DNA from: Arbacia lixula
Taxonomy: Eukaryota > Echinodermata > Echinoidea > Arbacioida > Arbaciidae
Assembly (NCBI GenBank): GCA_963669155.1
Contig: OZ022581.1
Span: forward strand, 18,927,480 to 18,991,479
DNA: 64,000 nucleotides
Direction: 5' to 3'
The notes under the pieces are model-generated. The model searched no databases and was not told where the DNA came from. It was given only the letters and a program-made list of their open reading frames with translations. Position numbers and translations under genes: made by a program. This document shows positions 28,901 through 40,900 of the stretch, piece after piece (the stretch's first letter is position 1; every line of letters starts with the position of its first letter).

Positions 28901-31900
28901 CTACATCTACTGCTGTTCCTGGAGCTTCCTTCAATGTTGGCACGACCACTGTTACCTATGTGTTCACTGATGGTGCTGGAAACAACGCCATATGCCAGTT
29001 TACTGTCACGGTCTCTGGTACGCACTCACCCTTTCAAAGAACTTCCACAAAGTGCATGCTTTTGTAATCACTCTCTTCTTGTTGTACTTTTTATCTGTAC
29101 ATGAACTATAAAGTCTTATTCTGCTTTTCCCTAGCTTGTACTTGTGTGTTATGTTTTGTCTTTGTTCCTATGTGAAAGAAGCGACTGTCTACACCAACCC
29201 TTTCAAAGAACTTTCACCAATTTAAGACACATCCACTGGTAATGATTTTGTTCTTCTTCCTCTTCATCAATGTCCCAAAAATCAGAGCTAAATGTTTTGT
29301 TATGGTATTCCCCTGTTTTTTTTATGTTGCGTCTGTGGGTATATTGTCTTTAACTGTCGCATGTTTTCGTATCACCCCACTCCCATTCCATAGCCACCAC
29401 TGACAACACAGACCCAGTTATCACTGGCTGTCCCTCAAACATCAATGTAGTCATCCCCTTTGGATCCACTAGTACCTCTGTCACCTGGACAGAGCCCACT
29501 GCTACCGATAACTCTGGTGGTGCAGTTACTTCTACATCTACTGCTGTTCCTGGAGCTTCCTTCAATGTTGGCACGACCACTGTTACCTATGTGTTCACTG
29601 ATGGTGCTGGAAATGATGCTACTTGCCAGTTCAATGTCATTGTCTCTGGTATGCACTCACCCTTTCAAAGATTTTTCACGAAGTGCATGATTTTTTGTAG
29701 TCATTCTATCCTTGTTGTACTCTCTAAATGTCCATGAATAAAGTCTTTATTCTTCTATTCCCTAGCTTGTACGTCTATGTAATGTTTTGGCTTTGTTCAT
29801 ATTATTTGGAAGAAGTGACTGTCCGCACCAACCCTCTCAAAGAATTTTCACCATTTGTAATGATTTAGTCCTGTTATCCATCAATGTCCATAAACTATAT
29901 CCATTTATTACACATAGAGACCTCTTTCTGGAGAATAAAATGTATTTCCCTTCTAGGTCTTGGTTTGATTGCATACAATATTATGAGTATATTGTGTGCA
30001 CATTTGTTATTCTTAATGTTGAATATATGGGTCCAATATTGTTACAATATTATACATCGACTTAAATATTAATTGCCTTTGCGCCTTGGCGCCTATGCGG
30101 AGCTTGGAGAAGCACTTTGGGACATATGCACCAAAATTCAATAAGGCACACTGATGGACATAATACACATTGTCATTGTCAGTGTGATGATATCACACGA
30201 TCATCTTGATCATCTCAGAATACTACTCCAGATATATTGCATTCAAGTAGCAGGAATATATCTGGTATACCACTCGAGGGCATCCAATATTGTAACTATT
30301 GTATGCGGCTGTTCCCTTGTACCTTTGTGTAATGTTTTATCTTTGGGTATATTATGCCGCATTATATATATATATATATTGATATCATCACCATTGCATC
30401 CCCATTCCATTCCATAGCTACTACTGACAACACAGACCCAGTTATCACTGGCTGTCCCTCTAACATCAATGTAGTCATCCCCTTTGGATCCACTAGTACC
30501 TCTGTCACGTGGACAGAGCCCACTGCTACCGATAACTCTGGTGGTGTAGTTACTTCTACATCTACTGCTGTTCCTGGAGCTTCCTTCAATGTTGGCACGA
30601 CCACTGTTACCTATGTGTTCACTGATGGTGCTGGAAACAACGCCATATGCCAGTTTACTGTCACGGTCTCTGGTACGCACTCACCCTTTCAAAGAACTTC
30701 CACAAAGTGCATGCTTTTGTAATCACTCTCTTCTTGTTGTACTTTTTATATGTACATGAACTATAAAGTCTTATTCTGCTTTTCCCTAGCTTGTACTTGT
30801 GTGCTATGTTTTGTCTTTGTTCCTATGTGAAAGAAGCGACTGTCTACACCAACCCTTTCAAAGAACTTTCACCAATTTAAGACACATCCATTGGTGAAAA
30901 TTTTGTTCTTCTTACACTTCATCAATGTACAAAAAATCAGCGCTAATTGTTTTGTTATGCTATTCCCCTGTTTTTTGTTATGTTGTGTCTGTGGGTATAT
31001 TGTCTTTAACTGTCCGTGTTTTCATATCACCCCACTTCCATTCCATAGCCACCACTGACAACACAGACCCAGTTATCACTGGCTGTCCCTCAAACATCAA
31101 TGTAGTCATCCCCTTTGGATCCACTAGTACCTCTGTCACGTGGACAGAGCCCACTGCTACCGATAACTCTGGTGGTGCAGTTACTTCTACATCTACTGCT
31201 GTTCCTGGAGCTTCCTTCAATGTTGGCACGACCACTGTTACCTATGTGTTCACTGATGGTGCTGGAAATGATGCTACTTGCCAGTTCAATGTCATCGTCT
31301 CTGGTACGCACTCACCCTTTCAAAGAACTTTTACCAAACTGAGTGTCTCTGTAATCATTTTATCCCTGTCACTTTACTTCTTAAATGTCCATAAACTATA
31401 GCCAAGTTTCATATTCATATGCTTCACTGTTGGTTTCATTGTCAATAAATATTCATTAATATATTATATAGATTCTCTGTGGATTTTATGTGTTACCTAA
31501 TTTTTTTTTTTTATTGTGCAGTTAATCTGACCTCATCCTGGATGAATATATGTATACATCAGGATGTTTCATAATATATGTTGCGTTACATGCTTTATAA
31601 TTCACGTGTGTTATACCATTCTTTATCAAATAGAAGATGTACACATCAGAAACTTGAGGTATACCTTGTTCATCCAAATCTATTTTCTTGCAATGTGTTT
31701 GATTCGAAACTAGTTCAGCAGTGTATATGTCGTACATCATAATGTTTTCTTTGAGCTAACATTGAGTTTATGACCTTGTGTCTTAAGTACGCCCCTCCTT
31801 GTACGTACCCCATATGTTCCTCATATCTCTCTGTGTCCTTCATGCACGCTGTGTCATTTCATTGTTTGTTCGTCTCTATGTGTCTCCTGTTATGTCGCAT

Positions 31901-34900
31901 CTGGCAGCCACTAGCGATGGGACAGATCCAGTGATTTCAGGTTGCCCGTCTAATATTGCCGTCCAGGCCCCTAGTGGCTCCAGCAGCGTCTCGGTCACGT
32001 GGACTGAGCCCACTGCTACCGATAACTCTGGCTCGGTCGCTTCTTCTTCTACTGCCTCGCCTGGAGATTCCTTCAATATTGGCAGTACCACCGTCACCTA
32101 CACGTTTACTGACGGAGCAGGCAACTTTGCTACATGTTCCTTCTCTGTCACTGTCACTGGTATGGACATAGCGATTTCCCCCTTCGCGTACTGTCTCCCT
32201 CTCACCTCCTTTTAAGTGTATTTAATTATATCCATTTTTTTGATCATTATGTGTAAAACTTTGTGTCAAACCTTATGTGTGCTGTATGCATGTCCACATT
32301 TTTACAAACCATTATATCTCCTGCATTATACAAGACTGGCAACTTTGAATATCCACTTGTTATTTCTGATTGTGCATTGTTATGTCCATAGTATGTTCTA
32401 TGTATGTATCTTATTTGTTTTGCTATGAATCTTTCAATACATATATTTATTCAATTTAATTTCATCTTTATTCACGTAAAACATGCACAAATTTTATACA
32501 AAACTCAAAACATACGTTTCACAGTTTACACAACAAACAAGTAAAAGAAAAGAAACAGAATCATACTCATTATATTTATGTGTACTCAGGTTATTATTCA
32601 TTCTTCAGCAGGCTTGAGCAAAGATTGGGAAATGAAAAAAACTCCATGTTTGTGTTTGATGGCAGGATATTTCTTATTTTGTCCCATGGAAAATGGAGGT
32701 GGAGTACTATCTTATGTATTCACTGCTCAAGTAGTAGGTGGGATTCAAATGCTGTAAAAGAAGATATTTATGATTTGAATTAAAAAAAATAAAAACAAAG
32801 TGTGTTAATTCACGATCAAGAACAATAATGGATGGTTCAGTTAATAGTTTTTAATTTCTGAGGTTTTTGCTTGTCACCAATGATACAAAAACAAGGCAAT
32901 TTGGGGCAAATACCATGCTTATATAAAGTTGGTATAAAGCTTCTCTCCCACTTTGCCAAGTTGGGCAAGTTTGGTCTGAGCTTAAAATCTGATGCGACTC
33001 CTGGAAAATCAGCTGCTTATTTTTGTTTTCTTCAAGCTAAAAAATGAACCAAAAGCTCATTAGGAGCAATGTAAGGAAATTATGAGTTAAAAAAAAAACA
33101 CATTCCAATGTTTTTATGCAAGTTGTGTAGAGTTATGCTGAGTTATACAAGTTACCATACAAGCCCTCCATGATATGTCAGGGTTTTTTGGAGTCAGCTC
33201 AGAGAGCTACATGAAAACCTCAAAGGAAACCCAGTACCATGTGTAAGCCTTTCTGGCATTATAATACAACAAATATCAAACGATAGCCCATCCAAAATGA
33301 GTCTGGATGTCACATGGAAGTTACACTTCAAGCCTGAATATACCATATACATGTAGAACAGATCAAACCCAATACATGTATGTAGAGTCCATCCTGAAAA
33401 AAAGATGTCCTGTGGCATATAATGACATCAGCTTTGAAAGAAATTGATAAACTGGAGGGCAGACAGAAATTCATTCATACTCTTCATTGTACAACACAGC
33501 TGGCACCGATGGAACAGACCCTGTCATCACCAACTGCCCCTCGAGCTTCTCTGTCGACGCTGGCAACAACGCGTTTGTCTTTGTCTTCTGGAATGAGCCA
33601 ACGGCCACTGATGACTCTGGGACTGTCACTCAGGTCTCTGGACCTTCTTCCAACAACGGCTTCTACCAGGCTGGCACGGTCAACACTGTCACATACGTGT
33701 TTGAAGATGGCAGTGGCAACCAGGCTGTATGCTCCTTTGACGTGACCGTCACTGGTATGTATACTGTCAGTCACAATCAATGTAATCTATCTAGTGTTTG
33801 CTTGAATCCATGCCGACATTGTTTAATATATGTTTATGTATGTCCATCTCAACAAATGTTTGAGGTAAATATGTATCATGCATTAGTATTTTCTGCTCAG
33901 TCTCATTTCCAATATATGCTACAGATCATGATTCTTGTGACAATGGACAAAGTTGTGTGCATAGGTTGTTAATGCAATGAGCACCTGCACTTGCTGAAAA
34001 TAGCATCTCATGATTTCACACAATACCAACTAAAGTCCTTTATAATTTGAATGATCATTGCTTGTCAGAAGCCCCCAGCAATGCCATGAAAGAAAAGTTG
34101 GCATTGTGTACAAACATGGTGATGCGATAGTGAGCAAGTGCAGGTGGTTATTGCAAAACAACGGTCAGCTGCTTTCTTGATTTGATATTAGTTTGTGAGT
34201 CAAATTATTCCTCATTTTTAGTAAATGCAAAAGTTATAAACACACTGTGTTCTTTCTGGAAGTGGATGTGAGGAAGTTTAACTGTACATTTTGTTTTTTG
34301 CTCAGCTGCTTCTGACACCACTGATCCAGTAATCTCTGGTTGTCCGAATGACATCACCGTTGCGACCGATCTGGCCGGTACACCCGTCGCGGTCACCTGG
34401 ACCGAGCCTACCGCCGTCGATGAGACTAGCGGGGTGACGACCACAAAGACCGCGAGTCCTGGGGACTCCTTTAATGTTGGCGGGACCACCGTGGTCTACA
34501 CCTTTGTTGATGATGCAGGCAATGACGCCATCTGCTCCTTCAACATCTTTGTGACTGGTGAGTGAGGGATGCAGGCGTATCATAACTAAAAAACAACTTA
34601 TTTCAAATAACGATGTAGCGTGATTGAATTTGAGCATTGACATCTTTGGTGATTGGGTTAACTTGCTGTGTGTGCCCAGACTGCAAATGTGTCTGGGGTG
34701 TTATATTATCTTGTTTATTTTGATGTCCATGTGCCAATGTCACACTAATTCACAATGTTGACACATTTGTCCCAATGTTTATGTTGCACGGTGCAGAATG
34801 AGTGTTAGGTTTTGCAATAATCTTATGTTAAGTGCCCTTATATAATCACTTAAAGTATTCATATATTGGCAAGTCTACACAACCTTACTGTTTACTCTTT

Positions 34901-37900
34901 GTGTATGAGTGTCTAACTCATATTGTCATGTTTTTGAAAGTCTGTCATTTTTGCACTTAAATTGTTTGAATATCATATAACAGGCTATAATAATATTAGT
35001 ATTATCAATAACTAGATAACATACATTATTTGTATTGAATACAGTGCAGGAAATACATTGAGGTATAAAGGAATGAACTAGAAGCATTTAACATGAATTT
35101 TGAAAAAAAAATGTATCAACATTTGAATACTTTGCTCTGTAAAATTATCATGCATAGCATACTCCCTTTACAATACTCAAACACAGATCAACAAAGTCAA
35201 TTGTTTCAAAGTTTGGTAAAAGTGTGAGCTGATAATACAAGTCAAACATATTAATTGCGATCATGATGACCATGTGTTTGCACCTCTTTTCCTTGTTTTT
35301 ATGAAAGGCCAATTGTAAAAACCACTTTAGTAATCAATTGTGTGAATTTCAGCTCATAATGCAGGGCTCTACACTCAATTAGTTTTTCTGGCTCGCTGAA
35401 AATATATATTTTTTTTAGCTCATAACCTGCCAACCTATGAGAGCATTCATGAAAATATACTTCAACATAAATACTCTTAGATGAATGGTTCATTAAGCCT
35501 TTATTTTGCTCAGAGATCGAATCAAAAATTCAATTTGGTAACAAAAACAAATCAACTGGAAGTACTTAAATTGAGCTTGTGATGTTTCACGTTCGATTTG
35601 GTAGATAAATATACCATTTATCTTGAACAGTGAGCCTAAGGTGCCAAGATTGATACACACACTGTAGGCGTCTAGGCTCAGTGTCCTTGACACCTGGCAT
35701 TTATATTATTTAGGGATCCAGGGATACAGTATTGTAGTCTAGGCTTCCTGGATCTATACCAGGTTTTAAGCCCAGGATGATAAGTGTACATTGAAATTAT
35801 ATTCTCAATATCATGGATGCATGCTGATATCACTAACAGCCACCATAGACAACACTGGACCTTCAATCAGCGGATGTCCTAGCGACATTACCGTTCAGAC
35901 AGCGCTGGGAGTGAAGAAAAGAAATGAATGGCACTCAATGAGTGAAGTCCATACTTCTTTTTACTAACAGCCACCATTGATAACACCAGTCCAGTTGTAA
36001 GCAACTGCCCAACTGACATCACAGTCCAAACTGCGCTAGATGGAACTGCTGTATCGGTCACTTGGACTGAACCTACTGCAACTGATGACTCCGGCTTAGC
36101 GGTAGACTCGACTTCGACTGCTAATCCTGGAGATTCTTTTGATGTTGGAACTACGACTGTTGTGTACACTTTCACTGATAATGCTGGCAATCCTGCCCTG
36201 TGTTCTTTCACCATTACTGTGGAGGGTATGTTGTTTAATGCACAATCGACTTTGTCCTTTAAGATTCTGTCTCATCTTGGCGGTGATAACTGACACGTTC
36301 CAGAATGCTAAGTGCTTTTAAGCATTAATTATTAGAACTCACAATTCCTTGCTATAAGTGGCAATATATAGATACAGCACTTGATGATTTGGCATTAATG
36401 TAATCTATGTGTGTACTCTAACAGTATAGTATATGACCATGCTGATGTGTATTTCTGTCTATTTTTGTATGTGCAAATATTAATCCTCTTCTGCTCCCCC
36501 AAATCCTTGCTAATCTCACTAACAGCCACCATTGACTTCACTGCACCTATTGTAAGCAACTGTCCCAGCGATATCACAGTCCAAACCACACTGGATGGAA
36601 CAGCTGTAGGAGTGACATGGACTGAACCCACTGCTATTGATGATTCTGGCTTACCAGTTACTACCACGCCCTCTGCCAATCCTGGGGATTCTTTCCCTGT
36701 GGGTACCACTAGTGTGGTGTACACATTTACTGATAATTCTGGGAACACGGCTGTGTGTGCTTTCACCATAACTGTCACTGGTATGTTGGGCTTCTTTTCT
36801 GCCAGGTGTAATAGCTATTCCAAACTGATCCTTCTCTGCGGCCATTTCCCTGTAGTTGTATACTGACCCTTTAACTTGTGTCTGTCTTTAAATCTAAAGT
36901 ATTGATTGCTCAAAATCCAAGGCATCCCTGCAATCATGGGTGACGTATTAACAAAATTGTTGTGTTGCTGCATATGTACATTCATGCATCATATTAATGT
37001 ATGCACTGAATTCTCCAGCAATCGGACATGAAAGCTGTGAATTTTTCTCAAGTTTTACCAGGAATTTTATTCAATTTTTATATCAAATATTTGGGACCAG
37101 CAAAGTAAACCTTGCACCTCAACGCTGCACTAATATTAACAATATCCTAAAACCATGTTGATGTGTATTTCTGTCGATATCTTGGTATCATACAAGCAAA
37201 TATTAACCCCTTTCCCTCCAACAAAATCCTTGCTAATCTCACTAACAGCCAGCATTGACATCACTGCACCTATTGTAAGCGACTGTCCCAGCGATATCAC
37301 AGTCCAAACCACACTGGATGGAACAGCTGTAGGAGTGACATGGACTGAACCCACTGCTATTGATGATTCTGGCTTACCAGTTACTACCACGCCCTCTGCC
37401 AATCCTGGGGATTCTTTCCCTGTGGGTACCACTAGTGTGGTGTACACATTTACTGATAATTCTGGGAACACGGCTGTGTGTGCTTTCACCATAACTGTCA
37501 CTGGTATGTTGGGCGTCTTTTCTGCCAGGTGTAATAACTATTCCAAACTGATCCTACTCTGCGGCCATTTCCCTATAATTGTATACCGATTCTCTAACTT
37601 GTGTCTGTCTTTAAACCTAATGTATTGATTGAACAAAATCCAAGGCATCCCTGCAATGATGGGTGACGTATTAACAAATTTGTGTTGCTGCATGTGTACA
37701 TTTATGCATTACTTTGATGTTTGCAATGAATTCTCCTGCAAGCTGTGAATTTTTGTCAAGTTCTACCAGGAATTTTTATTCAAATTTCTTTCGAACAATT
37801 GGGACCATAAAAGTAAAAACTTGCACCTCAAACCTGCACTAATGTTAACACTTTATAATCATGGTTTGCAATTTCTGCCTGCCCCTTTTTATTTTCAAAA

Positions 37901-40900
37901 CATTAACCTTTCCTTCCTCCAAAATCCTTGGTAATCTCACTAACAGCCAGCATTGACATCACTGCACCTATTGTAAGCGACTGTCCCAGCGATATCACAG
38001 TCCAAACCACACTGGATGGAACAGCTGTAGGAGTGACATGGACTGAACCCACTGCTATTGATGATTCTGGCTTACCAGTTACTACCACGCCCTCTGCCAA
38101 TCCTGGGGATTCTTTCCCTGTGGGTACCACTAGTGTGGTGTACACATTTACTGATAATTCTGGGAACACGGCTGTGTGTGCTTTCACCATAACTGTCACT
38201 GGTATGTTGGTCTTCTTTTCTGCCAGGTGTAATAACTATTCCAAACTGATCCTACTCTGCGGCCATTTCCCTATAATTGTATACCGATTCTCTAACTTGT
38301 GTCTGTCTTTAAACCTAATGTATTGATTAAACAAAATCCAAGGCATCCCTGCAATGATGGGTGACGTATTAACAAATTTGTGTTGCTGCATGTGTACATT
38401 TATGCATTACCTTAATGTTTGCAATGAATTCTCCTGCAAGCTGTGAAATTTTCTCAAGTTTTACCAGGAAATCGTATTCAAATATTTTATCAAATATTTG
38501 GGACCATCAAAGTAAACCTTGCACCTCAAACCTGCACTAATATTGATATGCTAAAACAAATTTGTGTATTTCTGTCTATCTTGGTACCATACATGCAAAT
38601 ATTAACCCCTTTCCACCCAACAAAATCCTTGGTAATCTCACTAACAGCGAGCATTGACATCACTGCACCTATTGTAAGCGACTGTCCTAGCGATATCACA
38701 GTCCAAACCACACTGGATGGAACAGCTGTAGGAGTGACATGGACTGAACCCACTGCTATTGATGATTCTGGCTTACCAGTTACTACCACGCCCTCTGCCA
38801 ATCCTGGGGATTCTTTCCCTGTGGGTACCACTAGTGTGGTGTATACATTTACTGATAACTCTGGGAACACGGCTGTGTGTGCTTTCACCATAACTGTCAC
38901 TGGTATGTTGGGACAATTTCCCTCAAGAGCTAATATTTTTTTAATCTGATCATACTATATTCAATTTTCTAAACCTGTAACCTGCTCGTATACTTATCCT
39001 TGAGGCTCTGTTTATCTCATTTCTATTGAATCAAATATATGTCAATATGTCAGGCATCCCTGCAATCATGTGTGACATATTAATAACACTTGTTTTGATG
39101 AATTACATCACAGTAATGTATTCAGTTCTCTGGTATTGTGCAGTTATTTGATAGCTTCTCTGTATATATGCATATTATCATAATCAAATGTTTGTGCTAA
39201 AGATTTTGATACATTATTTATACCCCCACACCTGCACTAATATCACTAACAGCCACCATTGACATCACTGCACCTGTGGTGCTCGACTGTCCCAATGACA
39301 TCACAGTTCAAACCACACTGGACGGCACACCAGTAGGAGTCACATGGGCAGAACCCACTGCCTCGGATAATAGTATGCTTGAGGTTACTACGACTTATAC
39401 TGCAAGTCCCTTGGACCCGTTCTCTGTTGGTTCCACTACTGTCGTGTACACATTTACTGATAACGCTGGCAACACGGCCCTGTGTGCTTTTGATGTTACT
39501 GTTGAGGGTATGCCAGTTGCATGTGTTGCCTTGTTGGTAGTTGCCTTGTTTTTTTCATATCTAGGAGCTAGCTCATTGACAACAAACTTGTGGATTGTCA
39601 TGTTATAGATCCATGTTTCATGTAGCGCATACATATTCAGCAATATGTAGAGACAGATGGCAATACCAGTTGCATTTGTAGCTGATTGATGCATACATAA
39701 GTATTTCCCATGCACAGAATATATGTGGTACTAACATACTAACTTTCAAAGCTACTCCTAAAAGAAAGCTGGTATCACATTTTATACTTTGACACGATAT
39801 GTGGTTGCGCAGTGTATTCTCATTTTCAGGATTGTCTAATTTTAAAAAAATTTGTCTGCATGATTTGGGACTATGGTGACCAGGCAACTTTTAGACAGAA
39901 CATTAATTGTTGACCTTTTGTATTACAGCATTTCACCATCATCCATTGCAGTTTGATATACCTGTATTGTAGTTGGCATGTACAGATGTATAGTTCGTTT
40001 CCTTTCATCATTTGACATCTTGTTTGGGAGTGTATAACAAAATACAATGGTATACGTCTTTTCAATTTTAGACCCAAGCTTCTCCAAATTCACCAAAAAA
40101 AAAAAACGTATGTGTTAATATTTGGTACAGACAGCATCGTGACGAGTGATGACAAACACGAAGGTCAAACTGATAAGACATAGAAATGGTGTCCATTTTT
40201 TCAGGTAGAAAGGTTTGACACAATTTATGATTGTGAACTAACATGTGAGAATGCTCTACAATTACAAGATTTCCAAGTCCTAACATGAAATATAGCATGG
40301 AGATGCCGGTAGTTATCAAACTATACTGCCTCTTCACATTCCTGATGTAGTTTCTGAATGCAGCGAATGGTGTACCATTATTTATAGTGTACCATTATTT
40401 ATAGAGTCACTAGCAGTTGCACGAAGATAGCCTTTCAAGCAAGTGAAGGAAGTGTATTACATATGTATAGCTTAGCTCTGTGTTGTGATGCCTTGTGGCA
40501 GTAGCTGAAAAGGTGCTTAGTATACTTCCTGTCTGAAGGGCAAACTCATAACCTTGAGTAACAAGATTAAAGATTGGTCTGTTAATCTTGAAGGAATTGA
40601 TGTACTGTCAGTATTTTCTTGGTTACTTGCTCTATCAGCAGAGTGGTATACCATTTTGCTGTTCAGTTTATATAAGTCCACACGTTGTGCATATTTCATA
40701 TATTTATTTACGATGATCATACAAGTTTTTTATGTTTGCATGCCACTTTTCTTAAGATGGACTATGGATAACGCTGCTCCATAAAGAATTAGGCCTGATT
40801 ACCATAATTTTTTTTTCAGATTTATTACTAGAAATTGAGTATTTTGTTCAACAACTGTAAATTGATCATTCCCTTACCTTTTGCATTGCAGCCACCATTG

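Larger units (their letters stand above)
23418..31303 (+). repeat. Higher-order tandem exon repeat (exons 23-32)
   Basis: Exon starts give nested periods. Exons 23-25 (B, A, B') recur as 26-28 at a period of 2,676-2,680 bp. Exons 27-28 recur as 29-30 and 31-32 at 1,649-1,655 bp. Introns are conserved along with exons. A = NNAICQFTV with donor gtacgc; B = NDATCQFNV, 84 codons; B' = the same tail with an extra Gly, 85 codons. Confidence 0.92.
36526..38902 (+). repeat. Four-copy 0.7 kb tandem exon repeat (exons 37-40)
   Basis: Exon starts are 723, 698 and 701 bp apart. Exons 38-40 encode the same 85 residues and exon 37 differs only near its start. Introns are also alike, including the block gaattctcc with ctgtgaattttt and the tail taatctcactaacag. 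Confidence 0.92.
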
